The notes: generated by a model from the sequence alone, not told the origin. A stretch of DNA of 64,000 bases from Bordetella parapertussis (GCA_945870575.1 CAMBSK010000005.1:43254-107253); one strand, 5' to 3'. Shown: positions 47,810 to 60,845, numbered from the stretch's first letter. Numbers and translations: made by a program.

Positions 47810-49264
47810 TCAAACACTGAACTGCCGCACATCGACAAAATGACCGTGAATGGCCGCAGCGGCTGCCATGGCCGGGCTGACCAAATGCGTGCGCCCGCCG
47901 TTGCCTTGGCGGCCTTCGAAATTCCGGTTGCTGGTGGAGGCGCAGCGTTCGCCAGGCTCTAACTTGTCGGCGTTCATGGCCAAGCACATGGAGCAACCGG
48001 GTTCGCGCCACTCAAAACCGGCGGCTTTGAATATCTCGTGCAAACCTTCGCTCTCGGCTTGTGCTTTCACCAGTCCGGAGCCGGGCACGACCATGGCGAG
48101 TTTGATGTTGCCCGCTACTTTTTGTCCCAGGTGTTTGACGATGGCCGCCGCCTCGCGCATGTCTTCGATGCGGCTGTTGGTGCATGAACCAATGAACACT
48201 TTGTCCACAAACACATCGTTCAAAGCCTTGCCGGGTTGAAGACCCATGTAGGCCAGCGCGCGCTCTATGGCGTCGCGCTTGTTGGCGTCTTTTTCTTTGT
48301 CGGGGTCGGGCACAGTATCCAGCACAGACAAGACCATCTCAGGTGAGGTGCCCCAGGTCACTTGCGGGGCGATTTGCGCCGCATCGAGTTTGACCACGGC
48401 ATCGAAATGTGCATCAGCATCGGACTGCAAGGTTTGCCAATACGCGACCGCTTGGTCCCACTCCACGCCGCCGACAAACTTGCCGTTGACCCGGTCGGTG
48501 CCGGGCGCCATGGGCCGGCCTTTCACATATGCAATGGTTTTTTCATCCACCGCCACCAAGCCTGCGCGAGCACCGGCTTCGATCGCCATGTTGCACAGGG
48601 TCATGCGGCCTTCCATGCTAAGCGCGCGAATCGCTGCGCCGCCGAACTCGATGGTGTAACCGGTGCCGCCCGCCGTGCCAATCTTGCCGATGATGGCCAA
48701 CACAATGTCTTTGGCGGTGATGCCTTTGGCGGCTTGCCCGTCGACTTGCACCAGCAGGTTTTTGGCTTTTTTCGCCAGCAAGGTTTGCGTGGCCAGCACA
48801 TGTTCAACCTCGGATGTGCCGATGCCGTGCGCGAGTGCACCGAACGCGCCGTGGGTGGATGTGTGCGAGTCACCGCAGACCACGATCATGCCGGGCAAGG
48901 TGGCGCCGTTTTCTGGGCCGATGACGTGAACAATGCCTTGGCGCTTGGACAAAAAAGGAAAGTAAGCGGCAGCGCCGTATTCGCGCATGTTGTCGTCCAA
49001 GGTGGTGATTTGCGCCTTACTGATTGGGTCGGTGATGCCGTCGTAGCCGAGCTCCCAGCCGGTGGTCGGTGTGTTGTGGTCGGCCGTGGCAACGACCGAG
49101 CTGATGCGCCAGACCGGACGCTTGGCGACGCGCAGTCCTTCGAAAGCTTGCGGGCTGGTGACTTCGTGCACCAAGTGACGGTCGATGTAAAGCACCGAGG
49201 TGCCGTCTTCTTCGGTATGGACGACGTGCTCGTCCCAAATTTTGTCGTAGAGGGTGCGTCCCAT
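47810..49264 (-). CDS. leuC: 3-isopropylmalate dehydratase large subunit
   Basis: A 484-aa aconitase-family [4Fe-4S] enzyme. [15 protein letters not shown] opens, [28 protein letters not shown] follows; cluster Cys are in IGSCTNSR and [14 protein letters not shown] lies before ATG 49264. First gene of the leu operon here. Confidence 0.97.
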   Translation of the reverse strand: MGRTLYDKIWDEHVVHTEEDGTSVLYIDRHLVHEVTSPQAFEGLRVAKRPVWRISSVVATADHNTPTTGWELGYDGITDPISKAQITTLDDNMREYGAAAYFPFLSKRQGIVHVIGPENGATLPGMIVVCGDSHTSTHGAFGALAHGIGTSEVEHVLATQTLLAKKAKNLLVQVDGQAAKGITAKDIVLAIIGKIGTAGGTGYTIEFGGAAIRALSMEGRMTLCNMAIEAGARAGLVAVDEKTIAYVKGRPMAPGTDRVNGKFVGGVEWDQAVAYWQTLQSDADAHFDAVVKLDAAQIAPQVTWGTSPEMVLSVLDTVPDPDKEKDANKRDAIERALAYMGLQPGKALNDVFVDKVFIGSCTNSRIEDMREAAAIVKHLGQKVAGNIKLAMVVPGSGLVKAQAESEGLHEIFKAAGFEWREPGCSMCLAMNADKLEPGERCASTSNRNFEGRQGNGGRTHLVSPAMAAAAAIHGHFVDVRQFSV

Positions 49265-49596
49265 GCGGGCTCCTGGCGAAAAGGTAAACATAGATTTTAG
49301 GCAGTAATAAAAATGGGCTGGATTGGCCGAACCACGCACTGCCTATAAACACCCAAGCCTATCCAAAAGATATCAGATTCACGCTCACATGAAAGCCGGA
49401 CACGATCAGTCTCAAATAGCCAAACGGATGAGGAAATTAAAATGATTCAATACAGTTTGAACAACATAAATATGGCGTGTTCAACAGGTTTGCGAATAAA
49501 GTATTCATCAGCTAGACTCAAAAGGAAAGCCCTGAAAGGCTGAATTTTGCGAAACTTGCAAAACCTTTGTTCAACCCCTCGTTAACTCATCCATTT
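49265..49596. other. Divergent gap between leuC and a conserved gene
   Basis: No supported gene. A 33-codon ORF at about 49442 has no family look and is ignored. A small dyad TTTTGC/GCAAAA lies at about 49544-49562. The leu operon promoter must be here. Confidence 0.45.
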
Positions 49597-50127
49597 ATGA
49601 GCATCAAACAACTGAATGCAAGCTATGTGGCCGAAGAGGACCGGGTGGTGTTGCGAATTACCACCAACGATGACAACGAATACCGCTTGTTGCTGACCCG
49701 GGCCATGGTCAAAGACCTGCTGGGGCTGGTGCGGCATGTGCAATTGGCGCAGGCGGTGAGCCAGCATCTGGCGCCGCTGGCGGCCGAGATTGCCGAGTTC
49801 AAGCAACAGGTGCAGTTAAACAATGCCAGGTTCACCGAGTTTGAACCGGCCTCCCGCCTGCCGCTGGGTGACCAGCCCTTGATAGTGCGCAAGGCCGGTA
49901 TTCAAAGCGAGTCCGGCGGCCACGTGCTGGCGTTGAATCTGCCGGGCAAGCTGCTTAAGCTGCCTTTGACTGATGAGCTGACCGCGCAAATTGGCGTGGT
50001 GCTGCAAACCATAGCAAGCCACGCGCAATGGCATTTACCGGCCGTTGGCGCTCCAACAGGTGTTGAAGATAAGAGCACTTCTCCCGGCCAGTTTGCCGAC
50101 AAGGCTTCGCCGAAATTGCTTCATTAG
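49597..50127 (+). CDS. Conserved hypothetical protein near gltA
   Basis: A 176-aa soluble protein, MSIKQLNASYVAEEDRVVLR, with a mixed beta N-terminus (VVLRITTNDDNEYRLLLTR) and a helical middle. I do not recognise a domain. Short proteins like this, starting MSIKQLNA.Y...EDR, are found in Burkholderiales. No membrane segment. It is convergent with gltA, with a shared hairpin. Confidence 0.75.
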   Translation: MSIKQLNASYVAEEDRVVLRITTNDDNEYRLLLTRAMVKDLLGLVRHVQLAQAVSQHLAPLAAEIAEFKQQVQLNNARFTEFEPASRLPLGDQPLIVRKAGIQSESGGHVLALNLPGKLLKLPLTDELTAQIGVVLQTIASHAQWHLPAVGAPTGVEDKSTSPGQFADKASPKLLH

Positions 50128-50131
50128 AGAA

Positions 50132-50156
50132 GCCTGTTGCAGCTGCTGCAACAGGC
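50132..50156. terminator. Shared hairpin between convergent genes
   Basis: Perfect 11-bp stem GCCTGTTGCAG (50132-50142) and CTGCAACAGGC (50146-50156) with a 3-base loop. No clear T-run on either side. It lies between the conserved gene (plus) and gltA (minus). Confidence 0.55.
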
Positions 50157-50186
50157 ATGTGCTTGTTGGAAGTTACTGAGGAGGGA

Positions 50187-51497
<1,311 letters not shown>

Positions 51498-51528
51498 GGT
51501 CGTTTCCTGTGTCAAACAAAGAAAAAAT

Positions 51529-51819
51529 TTAAACTTTAAACAGGCGCAAAACAGATTGCACCTGGGGATCTTCCGTTACTGTCTGTGTGTGAGGACGACC
51601 CAGCAACACATCCAGCAAATCGTTGTCAGCCAATTCCATCAACTCATACATGCCGCGTGCCTGACCCACGGTCAGGACATCCGCATGCCGGTTGAAGAAT
51701 CGCTCAATGAACAAATCGTTTTCCAGCAAACCACGGCGGCAACGCCAACGCAGTTTGCTGAGGGCAGATGACGACAGCATGTCAACATCTGGCAGACCAT
51801 CGAGTTGTTCATCGCCCAT
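51529..51819 (-). CDS. sdhE: Succinate dehydrogenase assembly factor SdhE
   Basis: A 96-aa protein that helps attach FAD to Sdh[20 protein letters not shown] contains the RGxxE motif. It starts immediately after the sdhB stop. Confidence 0.95.
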   Translation of the reverse strand: MGDEQLDGLPDVDMLSSSALSKLRWRCRRGLLENDLFIERFFNRHADVLTVGQARGMYELMELADNDLLDVLLGRPHTQTVTEDPQVQSVLRLFKV

Positions 51820-52521
51820 TCACACCGCGCGGCTGATCATCAGCTCTTTGATTTTGCCGATGGCCTTGGTCGGGTTCAAACCCTTGGGGCAAACATCGAC
51901 GCAATTCATGATGGTGTGGCAGCGGAACAAACGGTAAGGATCTTCCAAGTTATCAAGTCGCTCGTTGGTTGCGTGGTCGCGGCTGTCGGCGATGAAACGG
52001 TAGGCTTGCAGCAAACCTGCGGGGCCGACAAATTTGTCCGGGTTCCACCAGAAAGACGGGCAGCTGGTCGAGCAACTGGCGCACAAAATACATTCGTACA
52101 AACCGTCGAGTTCTTCACGCTCAGCGGGCGACTGCAAGCGTTCTTTTTCAGGCGGCAGGGTGTCGTTGACCAGGTATGGTTTGATCGAGTTGTACTGGTT
52201 GAAAAACTGCGTCATGTCGACGATCAAATCGCGAATCACAGGCAAGCCGGGCAAGGGCTTTAAGGTGATGACACCGGGCAGGGTCAGCATGTTGGTCAAA
52301 CAAGCCAAGCCGTTTTTGCCGTTGATGTTCATCGCATCAGAGCCACACACACCTTCGCGGCACGAGCGACGGAAAGACAGCGTCGGGTCTTGCGCTTTGA
52401 GCTTCATCAATGCGTCAAGCAGCATGCGTTCATGGCCGTCGAGTTCGACCTCGATGGTTTGCATGTAGGGCTTGGTGTCTTTTTCCGGGTCGTAGCGGTA
52501 GATTTTGAAAGTACGTTTCAT
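51820..52521 (-). CDS. sdhB: Succinate dehydrogenase iron-sulfur subunit
   Basis: A 233-aa subunit with three clusters: [2Fe-2S] in [21 protein letters not shown], [4Fe-4S] in [16 protein letters not shown], and [3Fe-4S] in [17 protein letters not shown]. It carries electrons from SdhA to the membrane quinone site. Overlaps sdhA by one base. Confidence 0.97.
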   Translation of the reverse strand: MKRTFKIYRYDPEKDTKPYMQTIEVELDGHERMLLDALMKLKAQDPTLSFRRSCREGVCGSDAMNINGKNGLACLTNMLTLPGVITLKPLPGLPVIRDLIVDMTQFFNQYNSIKPYLVNDTLPPEKERLQSPAEREELDGLYECILCASCSTSCPSFWWNPDKFVGPAGLLQAYRFIADSRDHATNERLDNLEDPYRLFRCHTIMNCVDVCPKGLNPTKAIGKIKELMISRAV

Positions 52522-54314
52522 CAGAAGGTTCTCACTTTAGGAGGGATGCTTTCGGTGGTCAAAGGTTGCAGTTTGACGGGCTTGTAAGTCATGCTGTTGC
52601 TGTGGCTGTGCCACAGGCTGTGCTTGAGCCATTCCTCGTCATTGCGGCCGTTCGGGTGTTGCGGCGTGTCTGAGTAATCGTTGACCGTGTGCGCGCCACG
52701 GCTTTCGCGCCGGGCAGCGGCTGAGACCATGGTGGCCTGGGCGCATTCGATCAGGTTTTCCACTTCCAGCGCTTCAATGCGGGCGGTGTTGAAAATTTTG
52801 CTCTTGTCTTTCAAACCGATGGCGTTGACCCGCTCGCGCAAGGTTGCGATTTGTGTGACACCTTCATCCAAGCTGGCCTGGGTGCGGAACACACCGGCGT
52901 GCTTTTGCATGCTGGCGCGCAAATCGTTGGCCACGTCTTGCGCGTATTCACCGTCGGTGCTGTTGTTCAGCCGCGCCAGGCGCGCCAGCGTGCGATCCGC
53001 TGCATCAGCAGGCAAGGGTTTGTGCAATTTGTTTTTCTGGTGGAACTCGACGATATGGTTACCGGCGGCTTTGCCGAACACCAACAAGTCCAACAATGAA
53101 TTGGTGCCTAAGCGGTTGGCACCGTGCACGCTGACACATGAACATTCGCCGACCGCATACAAACCGTTGACCACGGCGTTGTGGTCGGTAGAGCTTTGGA
53201 TCACCACTTGACCATGGATATTGGTGGGAATGCCGCCCATCTGGTAGTGAATGGTCGGCACCACAGGAATGGGTTCTTTGGTGATGTCGACGTTGGCGAA
53301 GTTGTGGCCGATCTCGTACACCGAGGGCAGGCGTTTCATGATGGTGTCTGCGCCCAAGTGGTCCAGCTTCAAGTGCACGTAATCTTTGTTCGGTCCGCAA
53401 CCGCGACCTTCTTTGATTTCCTGGTCCATGCAACGTGACACAAAATCGCGCGGCGCCAAGTCTTTGAGCGTGGGCGCATAACGCTCCATGAAACGCTCGC
53501 CCAGGCTGTTGAGCAAAATCGCGCCTTCGCCACGGCAGCCTTCGGTGAGCAGCACACCGGCACCGGCGACGCCGGTGGGGTGGAATTGCCAGAACTCCAT
53601 GTCTTCCAGCGGAATGCCGGCGCGTGCCGCCATGCCCAGACCATCGCCAGTGTTGATGAAAGCATTGGTCGAGGCCGCGAAAATACGGCCGGCACCACCG
53701 GTGGCCAACAACACGGTTTTGGCTTCCAGAATATGCAGGTCGCCGGTTTCCATCTCTAGCGCTGTGACGCCGACCACGTCGCCGTCGGCATCGCGAATCA
53801 GGTCTTGCGCCATCCATTCGACAAAGAAATTGGTGTTGGCCTTGAGGTTTTGCTGGTAAAGCGTGTGCAACATGGAGTGACCGGTACGGTCAGCCGATGC
53901 GCAGGCGCGCTGCACGGATTTTTCGCCGTAGTTAGAGGTATGGCCGCCGAAGGGGCGCTGGTAAATCGTGCCGTCCGGGTTGCGGTCAAACGGCATGCCC
54001 ATGTGTTCGAGCTCAAACACCACCCTGGGCGCTTCGCGGCACATGTATTCGATGGCGTCTTGGTCGCCCAGCCAATCAGAGCCTTTGACCGTGTCGTAAA
54101 AATGGTAATGCCAGTTGTCCTCGGACATATTGCCCAGCGATGCGCCTATGCCGCCTTGCGCCGCCACCGTGTGCGAGCGGGTGGGGAATACCTTGGACAG
54201 CACGGCCACATTCAAACCGGCCCGAGAGAGTTGCAGCGAGGCACGCATGCCTGAGCCGCCTGCACCGACGATGACCACATCAAAGCGGCGACGGGGAAGA
54301 GAAGAGCGTGTCAT
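52521..54314 (-). CDS. sdhA: Succinate dehydrogenase flavoprotein subunit
   Basis: A 597-aa subunit that oxidises succinate. [16 protein letters not shown] binds [13 protein letters not shown] has the FAD-linked His; [20 protein letters not shown] and [12 protein letters not shown] carry active-site residues; [18 protein letters not shown] is C-terminal of the capping region. ATG at 54314 preferred to TTG at 54317. Confidence 0.97.
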   Translation of the reverse strand: MTRSSLPRRRFDVVIVGAGGSGMRASLQLSRAGLNVAVLSKVFPTRSHTVAAQGGIGASLGNMSEDNWHYHFYDTVKGSDWLGDQDAIEYMCREAPRVVFELEHMGMPFDRNPDGTIYQRPFGGHTSNYGEKSVQRACASADRTGHSMLHTLYQQNLKANTNFFVEWMAQDLIRDADGDVVGVTALEMETGDLHILEAKTVLLATGGAGRIFAASTNAFINTGDGLGMAARAGIPLEDMEFWQFHPTGVAGAGVLLTEGCRGEGAILLNSLGERFMERYAPTLKDLAPRDFVSRCMDQEIKEGRGCGPNKDYVHLKLDHLGADTIMKRLPSVYEIGHNFANVDITKEPIPVVPTIHYQMGGIPTNIHGQVVIQSSTDHNAVVNGLYAVGECSCVSVHGANRLGTNSLLDLLVFGKAAGNHIVEFHQKNKLHKPLPADAADRTLARLARLNNSTDGEYAQDVANDLRASMQKHAGVFRTQASLDEGVTQIATLRERVNAIGLKDKSKIFNTARIEALEVENLIECAQATMVSAAARRESRGAHTVNDYSDTPQHPNGRNDEEWLKHSLWHSHSNSMTYKPVKLQPLTTESIPPKVRTF

Positions 54315-54317
54315 CAA

Positions 54318-54683
54318 TCAAAGTCTCCAGAGAACCTGAACCGCCCAGCCCAAACAAGAGAGCAGCCAGACGATGGTGAAAATATGCAGGGCCAGACGCA
54401 GACCCACGGGTTTGATGTAGTCCATCCAGATGTCGCGCATGCCCACCCACACGTGGTAGGTGAGAGCCAAAAAGACGGTGAAAGTCAGGGCGCGCATCCA
54501 CTGCGGATTAAAGATACCGGCCCACAGGTCATAGCCGATTTCGCCATGGGAAAAAATCACCTGCACCAGCACCAGCAGGGTGAACAAAGCCATCACAGCC
54601 GCTGTCAAACGCTGCGCCAACCAGTCGCGCAAGCCGTAGTGGGCACCTGTGACCAGGCGTTTGGATCCGATTGCATCGCTCAT
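54318..54683 (-). CDS. sdhD: Succinate dehydrogenase membrane anchor subunit
   Basis: A 121-aa protein with three membrane helices (about 28-47, 67-86 and 98-118). TYHVWVGMRDIWMDYIK contains the likely haem His. It forms the quinone site with SdhC. Confidence 0.94.
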   Translation of the reverse strand: MSDAIGSKRLVTGAHYGLRDWLAQRLTAAVMALFTLLVLVQVIFSHGEIGYDLWAGIFNPQWMRALTFTVFLALTYHVWVGMRDIWMDYIKPVGLRLALHIFTIVWLLSCLGWAVQVLWRL

Positions 54684-54697
54684 GAGTACTCCTGAAT

Positions 54698-55129
54698 TCA
54701 GTAAAAGCCGAACAATTTGGCGCCCAGCAGCACGGTCAGACCGATGCTGGCGCTCAAGGTGAAGACGGCGCTGCTGCGACCGAATTCACGGCTGACCGAA
54801 TGGGTGGCGTCCATGTACAAATGGCGCACACCAGCGATCAGGTGGTGCAGGTAAGCCCAGATCAAGGCCAGCATGGTCAAGCGTATGAACCAGCCCGGGT
54901 AAATGCCTATGCCAAAGTTGATGGCTGCTTTGAACTTGGCGAATGAAATTTCGGACGACACCGATTTGTCGAACAGCCAGATGATGAAAGGCAGCAGCAC
55001 AAACATCAGGGCGCCGCTGGCGCGGTGCAGTATGGACACCCAACCCGCAGCCGGCAAGCGGTAGGTGGGTAAATCGTGAAAGGCGTTGATGTTGCGAAAG
55101 GTCGCTGGTGGTTTGACGGGTTCGGTCAT
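54698..55129 (-). CDS. sdhC: Succinate dehydrogenase cytochrome b556 subunit
   Basis: A 143-aa protein with three membrane helices. GWVSILHRASGALMFVLLP and HHLIAGVRHLYMD are the SdhC signatures; His in the latter binds haem b. First gene of sdhCDAB. Its promoter lies in the 137-bp gap to the GntR gene. Confidence 0.95.
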   Translation of the reverse strand: MTEPVKPPATFRNINAFHDLPTYRLPAAGWVSILHRASGALMFVLLPFIIWLFDKSVSSEISFAKFKAAINFGIGIYPGWFIRLTMLALIWAYLHHLIAGVRHLYMDATHSVSREFGRSSAVFTLSASIGLTVLLGAKLFGFY

Positions 55130-55266
55130 GCGCTGTGCTTTCCAGAGATCAGGGCGGGTTGGTGAAACCCCTTAGGGAAGAAGTATTTTTTCATTCTATT
55201 GCAATGCACAAAAATCAGCGGTCGCGCTGGTGCCAGGGGGTTGAAATTTTCATTTTGAACAACTGT

Positions 55267-56052
55267 TTAGCTCAATTCGTTCAGGTAATGACGGTTATCT
55301 GTGAGGTAAACGCCAATGCGCCATTCCATAGGGCTGTCGTGGTAGGTGTACGACATGCGCTCGACTTGAAGTAAAGGTGTGTTGGCACTAACTTTCAAAA
55401 AACTACACACATCTTCTGAAGGAAGTATGGCGCGCAGCCGCTCCTGGGCGCGCACCATGCGGATGCCGAAATCGGATTCGAACATGGCATACATAGGCCT
55501 TGTGTCTTTGCTCAGACGCTCTGCGGTCAGGCCTTTGAAGGTGGCGCCGGGCAGCCAGATGTCTTCAAAAATGGTGGGCACGCCGTCAAACGACAGCACC
55601 CGGCGCACCCGGTAGACCATGTCAGATGTGCGCAAGGACAGGGCTCGGGCGACATCTGCCGGGGCGCGCAAGCGGTGGCAGTCAATGATGTGGCGTTCGG
55701 CCGGGCCTTGGCTGACGGAGGCAGGGTGGTCGGGTTTGAGTTTGAGAAAACGAAACTGCACCTGCTGCTCTGAATGGGTGGCGACAAACGTGCCCTTGCC
55801 CTGGCGGCGTACCAGCAAATGTTCTTTGGCGAGCTCGTCTATGGCTTTGCGTACCGTGCCCTGGCTGACCTTGAAGCGCGCTGCCAGTTCAAATTCGCTG
55901 GGAATCAGGTCGCCGGGCTTCCACTCCCCTGCTTGCAGGCTTTGTAATACCAGTTCCTTGATCTGCTGGTACAAAGGGCTGAAAGACGGCGACAACGACC
56001 CGGCTTGGGCAGTCTGGCTGGCGGCATTTTCTAGAGGCGTAGAGGTGTTCAA
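55267..56052 (-). CDS. GntR-family regulator (HutC subfamily)
   Basis: A 261-aa regulator. A winged helix (about 28-95, GDLIPSEFELAARFKVSQGTVRKAIDEL) is followed by a UTRA ligand domain (about 105-255, MVYRVRRVLSFDGVPTIFEDI...). It is divergent from mdh and beside sdh, so it likely controls these TCA genes; the ligand may be a TCA acid. A perfect dyad at 56104-56117 is the best operator candidate. Confidence 0.93.
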   Translation of the reverse strand: MNTSTPLENAASQTAQAGSLSPSFSPLYQQIKELVLQSLQAGEWKPGDLIPSEFELAARFKVSQGTVRKAIDELAKEHLLVRRQGKGTFVATHSEQQVQFRFLKLKPDHPASVSQGPAERHIIDCHRLRAPADVARALSLRTSDMVYRVRRVLSFDGVPTIFEDIWLPGATFKGLTAERLSKDTRPMYAMFESDFGIRMVRAQERLRAILPSEDVCSFLKVSANTPLLQVERMSYTYHDSPMEWRIGVYLTDNRHYLNELS

Positions 56053-56103
56053 TCGGTAACCGTCAGGAGCTGGTCATGGATAAGACGCTATCATATCTTC
56101 TAT

Positions 56104-56117
56104 AAGACAGATGTCTT
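56104..56117. promoter_or_regulatory. Candidate GntR operator upstream of mdh
   Basis: Perfect dyad AAGACA-GA-TGTCTT in the 128-bp gap between gntR and mdh. An overlapping TCTT-CTAT-AAGA dyad precedes it at about 56097-56108. HutC-type GntR proteins bind short dyads of this kind in divergent gaps. Confidence 0.55.
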
Positions 56118-56180
56118 TCCTTTTCCTGGCTGCCAGCTTGCGCCCGGCGCCGCTCAATTGTTTCATTTCGGAGATTTTTC

Positions 56181-57167
56181 ATGAGTAAACAACCCGTTCG
56201 CGTCGCCGTCACCGGTGCTGCAGGCCAAATCGGCTATGCCTTGTTGTTCCGTATCGCCTCTGGCGAAATGCTGGGCAAAGACCAGCCGGTCATTTTGCAA
56301 TTGCTGGAAATTCCTGACGAAAAAGCCCAAAAAGCGCTCAAGGGCGTGATGATGGAACTCGAAGATTGCGCTTTCCCGCTGCTGGCCGGCATGGAAGCGC
56401 ACGCAGACCCGATGACTGCGTTCAAGAACACCGACTACGCCTTGTTGGTCGGTTCACGTCCGCGCGGCCCCGGCATGGAGCGCGCCGAGTTGTTGTCTAT
56501 GAACGGCGCCATCTTCACCGCCCAAGGCAAAGCTTTGAACGCCGTGGCTTCACGCAACGTCAAAGTGTTGGTGGTCGGCAACCCCGCCAACACCAACGCT
56601 TACATCGCCATGAAATCCGCGCCTGATTTAAAGCCCGGCAACTTCACCGCCATGCTGCGTTTGGACCACAACCGCGCTGCGTCTCAATTGGCCGCCAAGA
56701 CTGGCAAAGCCGTCGCTGAAATTGAAAAACTCTGCGTTTGGGGCAACCATTCACCCACCATGTATGCAGACTACCGTTTCGCCACCATAGCCGGCGCATC
56801 GGTCAAAGACATGATCAACGACCAAGAGTGGAACGCGAATGTGTTTTTGCCCACCGTCGGCAAACGTGGCGCGGCCATCATTGAAGCGCGTGGTTTGTCT
56901 TCTGCGGCTTCTGCTGCAAATGCCGCCATCGACCACATGCGCGACTGGGCGCTGGGCACGCACGGCAAATGGGTGACCATGGGCATTCCCTCACAAGGCT
57001 GGTATGGCATTCCCAAAGACGTGATGTTCGGTTTCCCCGTCACTTGCGAGAACGGCGAATACAAAGTGGTCGAAGGTTTGCCTATCGATGCGTTCAGCCA
57101 GACTTGCATTGACAAGACTTTGAAAGAACTGACCGACGAACAAGCCGGTGTGGCTCATCTGCTTTAA
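56181..57167 (+). CDS. mdh: Malate dehydrogenase
   Basis: A 328-aa NAD-dependent enzyme. [19 protein letters not shown] binds NAD; R93/R95 in [15 protein letters not shown] and [12 protein letters not shown] (catalytic His) define the active site. It is the cytosolic-type MDH common in betaproteobacteria. GGAG precedes the ATG. Confidence 0.97.
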   Translation: MSKQPVRVAVTGAAGQIGYALLFRIASGEMLGKDQPVILQLLEIPDEKAQKALKGVMMELEDCAFPLLAGMEAHADPMTAFKNTDYALLVGSRPRGPGMERAELLSMNGAIFTAQGKALNAVASRNVKVLVVGNPANTNAYIAMKSAPDLKPGNFTAMLRLDHNRAASQLAAKTGKAVAEIEKLCVWGNHSPTMYADYRFATIAGASVKDMINDQEWNANVFLPTVGKRGAAIIEARGLSSAASAANAAIDHMRDWALGTHGKWVTMGIPSQGWYGIPKDVMFGFPVTCENGEYKVVEGLPIDAFSQTCIDKTLKELTDEQAGVAHLL

Positions 57168-57187
57168 AGCTGTTTAAGTTCAACACA

Positions 57188-58186
57188 GTGAACGCAACTC
57201 TCAAGACCTCCCAACATCCGCGCGATGTGCTGCAAGGCGCACAAGCGGGTGCGGTGGTGTTGCCGGTTTGCGATCACTACAGCGGTGTCGAAGCGCGCAT
57301 GCGCAAAAGCCTGCAATTGCAGGCTGAGATGCAGCAAGAGTTTGGCGTGTGCGTGTTCGATGTCACCTTGGATTGCGAAGACGGCGCGCCCGTCGGCGGC
57401 GAAGCCGAGCACGCAGCACTGGTGTCTGAACTGGCATTGGGCGCAGACGCGAATGCGCGAGTCGCGGTGCGAGTGCACCCGGTTGATCACCCGGCTTTTC
57501 ATGCAGACATTGCAAGCATCGTTGGCAAAGCAGGCCATCGTTTGTGTCATGTCATGCTGCCCAAAGTAGAAACCGTGGCCGACATTGAACACGCGGTGCG
57601 TGCGATTGACCAAGCCGGTGCGCCTGCATTGGCAGTGCATGCGCTGATTGAGTCTCCGGCGGCGGTGCACCGTGCGTTTGACATTGCCGCGCATCCGCGT
57701 TTGCAATCGCTGAGTTTTGGTTTGATGGATTTTGTGTCCGCGCACGCAGGTGCGATTCCCGCGCACGGCATGGGCGCACAAGGGCAATTCAGCCATCCGC
57801 TGGTGTTGCGCGCCAAGATGGAAATCGCCAGCGCGTGTCATGCGCACGGCAAAGTGCCTGCGCACAGCGTGGTCACCGAATTCAATGACACGCAAGCCAT
57901 GGAAAACGCAGCGCGCAGAGCTGCGCAAGAGCTGGGTTACACGCGCATGTGGAGCATCCACCCCGCGCAAATCAGACCGATATTGGCGGCCATGGCGCCA
58001 GACGACAAAGAAATTGAAACAGCGTGTGCTGTTTTGCTGGCGGCGCAACAAGCTGAGTGGGCACCCATCAGTCACGCCGGTCAATTGCACGACCGCGCGA
58101 GTTACCGTTTTTTCTGGCAATTGCTGCAACGCGCGCAAGCCACGGGGCGCAAGCTACCCGCAGAGGCGCAAGGTTTTTTTGCGTGA
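57188..58186 (+). CDS. HpcH/HpaI aldolase / citrate lyase beta-like protein
   Basis: A 332-aa CitE-like TIM-barrel enzyme. [15 protein letters not shown] and [17 protein letters not shown] have the acidic metal-binding residues; [19 protein letters not shown] follows. Family members cleave malyl-CoA or citryl-CoA. The mdh-CitE-like-acn order is common in Comamonadaceae; the exact substrate is unsettled. The start is GTG at 57188, twenty bases after mdh. Confidence 0.88.
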   Translation: MNATLKTSQHPRDVLQGAQAGAVVLPVCDHYSGVEARMRKSLQLQAEMQQEFGVCVFDVTLDCEDGAPVGGEAEHAALVSELALGADANARVAVRVHPVDHPAFHADIASIVGKAGHRLCHVMLPKVETVADIEHAVRAIDQAGAPALAVHALIESPAAVHRAFDIAAHPRLQSLSFGLMDFVSAHAGAIPAHGMGAQGQFSHPLVLRAKMEIASACHAHGKVPAHSVVTEFNDTQAMENAARRAAQELGYTRMWSIHPAQIRPILAAMAPDDKEIETACAVLLAAQQAEWAPISHAGQLHDRASYRFFWQLLQRAQATGRKLPAEAQGFFA

Positions 58187-58232
58187 AGCGCGTGTGGCGT
58201 TTCACGAACTGTTTTATCTTGAGGAGATCACC

Positions 58233-60824
58233 ATGTTGAAAGCTTACCGAGACCATGTGGCCGAACGCGCCGCTTTAGGCATTCCACCCCTGCCTTTGGA
58301 CGCCAAGCAAACCGCTGAATTGATTGAACTGATCAAAGCCCCACCGGCTGGTGAAGACGCTTTTCTGATGGACTTGCTGACCCACCGCGTGCCCCCCGGC
58401 GTGGACGATGCCGCCAAAGTGAAGGCCTCGTTTTTAGCGGCTGTGGCGCATGGTGAATTGAAAGTAGGTTTGGTGTCCAAGTCCAAGGCCACTGAGTTGC
58501 TGGGCACCATGGTGGGCGGCTACAACGTGCACCCGCTTATCGAATTGCTGGATGACGCTGAAGTCGCCGGTGTGGCCGCCAACGCGCTGAAGAAAACCTT
58601 GTTGATGTTTGACTTCTTCAACGACGTGGCCGACAAAGCCAAAGCCGGTAACGCCAAAGCCAAAGAAGTGATGCAAAGCTGGGCGGATGCCGAGTGGTTC
58701 ACCAGCCGCCACGAAGTGGACAAAAAAATCACGGTCACCGTGTTCAAGGTGCCCGGCGAAACCAACACCGACGATTTGTCACCCGCGCCCGATGCCTGGA
58801 GCCGCCCCGACATTCCTTTGCACTATTTGGCGATGCTGAAAAACACCCGCGAAGGCGCAGCCTTCAAGCCCGAAGAAGACGGCAAGCGCGGCCCCATGCA
58901 ATTCGTTGAAGACCTGAAGAAAAAAGGTCATTTGGTGGCTTATGTGGGCGATGTGGTGGGCACCGGCTCCAGCCGCAAGTCGGCCACCAACAGCGTGATT
59001 TGGGCCACCGGCCAAGACATTCCTTTCGTGCCGAACAAGCGTTTCGGTGGCGTCACTTTGGGCGGCAAGATCGCGCCCATCTTCTTCAACACGCAAGAAG
59101 ATTCTGGTGCTTTGCCGATTGAAGTGGATGTGACGAAGTTGGAGATGGGCGACGTCATCGACATCCTGCCTTACGACGGCAAGATCACCAAGAACGGTGC
59201 CACGGTGGCCGAATTCAAATTGAAAAGCGATGTGCTGTTTGATGAAGTGCGCGCCGGTGGCCGTATCAACCTCATCATCGGGCGTTCACTCACCGCCAAA
59301 GCGCGCGAGTTTTTGGGCTTGCCTGCGTCCACCGTGTTCCGTTTGCCGACCGTGCCCGCCACCACCAAAGCCGGTTTCACGCTGGCGCAAAAAATGGTGG
59401 GACGCGCTGTGGGTTTGCCCGAAGGCCAAGGCGTGCGCCCCGGCACTTACTGCGAACCCAGAATGACCACGGTCGGCTCGCAAGACACCACCGGCCCCAT
59501 GACCCGCGACGAGTTGAAAGACTTGGCTTGCTTGGGTTTCAGCGCCGACATGGTGATGCAGTCCTTCTGCCACACCGCCGCTTATCCCAAATCAGTGGAT
59601 GTGAAAACACACCGCGAATTGCCCGCTTTCATCAGTAACCGTGGCGGCGTGGCGCTGCGCCCCGGCGACGGCGTGATTCACTCTTGGTTGAACCGTTTGC
59701 TGTTGCCCGACACCGTGGGCACCGGCGGCGATTCACACACCCGTTTCCCAATAGGCATTTCCTTCCCCGCAGGTTCGGGTTTGGTGGCATTTGGTGCGGC
59801 CACCGGCGTGATGCCTTTGGACATGCCCGAGTCGGTGTTGGTGCGTTTCAAAGGCGAAATGCAACCCGGCGTCACCTTGCGTGACCTGGTGCACGCCATT
59901 CCGCTCTACGGCATCAAAAAGGGTTTGTTGACCGTGGCCAAGGCCGGCAAGATCAACGAGTTCTCGGGACGCATTTTGGAAATCGAAGGCCTGCCGAATT
60001 TGAAAGTGGAGCAAGCGTTCGAGTTGTCAGACGCGTCAGCCGAGCGCTCCGCAGCGGGTTGCACCATCAAGCTGAACCAAGAGCCGATCATCGAGTACCT
60101 GAACTCGAACGTGGTGTTGATGAAAAACATGATTGCCGACGGCTATGCCGACGCCCGCACGCTGGCGCGCCGCATCGAAAAAGTGGAGGCATGGCTGGCC
60201 AAGCCTGAGCTGCTCGAAGCCGACAAAGACGCCGAGTACGCGCATGTCATTGAGATCGACATGAACGAGATCAAAGAGCCCATTCTGTGCTGCCCGAACG
60301 ACCCTGACGACGCGAAGTTTTTGTCCGAGGTGGCCGGCACCAAGATTGACGAAGCGTTCATTGGTTCGTGCATGACCAACATCGGCCACTTCCGCGCAGC
60401 AGCCAAGTTGCTCGGCGGCCAGCGCGATATTCCCGTGAAGTTGTGGGTGGCACCGCCTACCAAAATGGACGAGAGCGAACTCATTAAAGAAGGCCATTAC
60501 GCTGCGTTTGGCACGGCAGGTGCGCGTACCGAAATGCCTGGTTGCTCGTTGTGCATGGGCAACCAAGCGCAGGTGCGCGAAGGCGCGACCGTGGTGTCCA
60601 CCAGCACGCGTAACTTTCCCAACCGCTTGGGCAAAAACGCCAACGTGTTTTTGGCCAGTGCCGAGTTGGCGGCCATTGCCTCCAAGCTGGGCCATCTCCC
60701 CACGGTGGCTGAGTACCACGAAGCCATGGGTATCGTGAACAAAGACGGCGCGGCCATCTACAAGTACTTGAACTTCAACCAGATTGAAGAGTATGTTGAG
60801 AATGCCAAAGGCGTGACTGCTTAA
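58233..60824 (+). CDS. acnB: Aconitate hydratase B
   Basis: An 863-aa [4Fe-4S] aconitase that turns citrate into isocitrate. N-terminal HEAT-like domain ([22 protein letters not shown]...), swivel domain ([18 protein letters not shown]) and catalytic part with [23 protein letters not shown] and CSLCMG for the cluster Cys. Its frame is open far upstream inside the CitE-like gene, but GAGGAG before ATG 58233 sets the start. It ends the mdh group. Confidence 0.97.
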   Translation: MLKAYRDHVAERAALGIPPLPLDAKQTAELIELIKAPPAGEDAFLMDLLTHRVPPGVDDAAKVKASFLAAVAHGELKVGLVSKSKATELLGTMVGGYNVHPLIELLDDAEVAGVAANALKKTLLMFDFFNDVADKAKAGNAKAKEVMQSWADAEWFTSRHEVDKKITVTVFKVPGETNTDDLSPAPDAWSRPDIPLHYLAMLKNTREGAAFKPEEDGKRGPMQFVEDLKKKGHLVAYVGDVVGTGSSRKSATNSVIWATGQDIPFVPNKRFGGVTLGGKIAPIFFNTQEDSGALPIEVDVTKLEMGDVIDILPYDGKITKNGATVAEFKLKSDVLFDEVRAGGRINLIIGRSLTAKAREFLGLPASTVFRLPTVPATTKAGFTLAQKMVGRAVGLPEGQGVRPGTYCEPRMTTVGSQDTTGPMTRDELKDLACLGFSADMVMQSFCHTAAYPKSVDVKTHRELPAFISNRGGVALRPGDGVIHSWLNRLLLPDTVGTGGDSHTRFPIGISFPAGSGLVAFGAATGVMPLDMPESVLVRFKGEMQPGVTLRDLVHAIPLYGIKKGLLTVAKAGKINEFSGRILEIEGLPNLKVEQAFELSDASAERSAAGCTIKLNQEPIIEYLNSNVVLMKNMIADGYADARTLARRIEKVEAWLAKPELLEADKDAEYAHVIEIDMNEIKEPILCCPNDPDDAKFLSEVAGTKIDEAFIGSCMTNIGHFRAAAKLLGGQRDIPVKLWVAPPTKMDESELIKEGHYAAFGTAGARTEMPGCSLCMGNQAQVREGATVVSTSTRNFPNRLGKNANVFLASAELAAIASKLGHLPTVAEYHEAMGIVNKDGAAIYKYLNFNQIEEYVENAKGVTA

Positions 60825-60845
60825 TTGCTGGAACGCTGAAAATGC

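Noticed and set aside
47740..47812. HicA toxin partner for the HicB gene
   Set aside because: The 70-bp gap to leuC is too short, and the gap to leuD is 13 bp; no HicA-like sequence is present.
49442..49543. 33-codon ORF upstream of the conserved gene
   Set aside because: No RBS of note, no family look; likely chance in an AT-richer gap.
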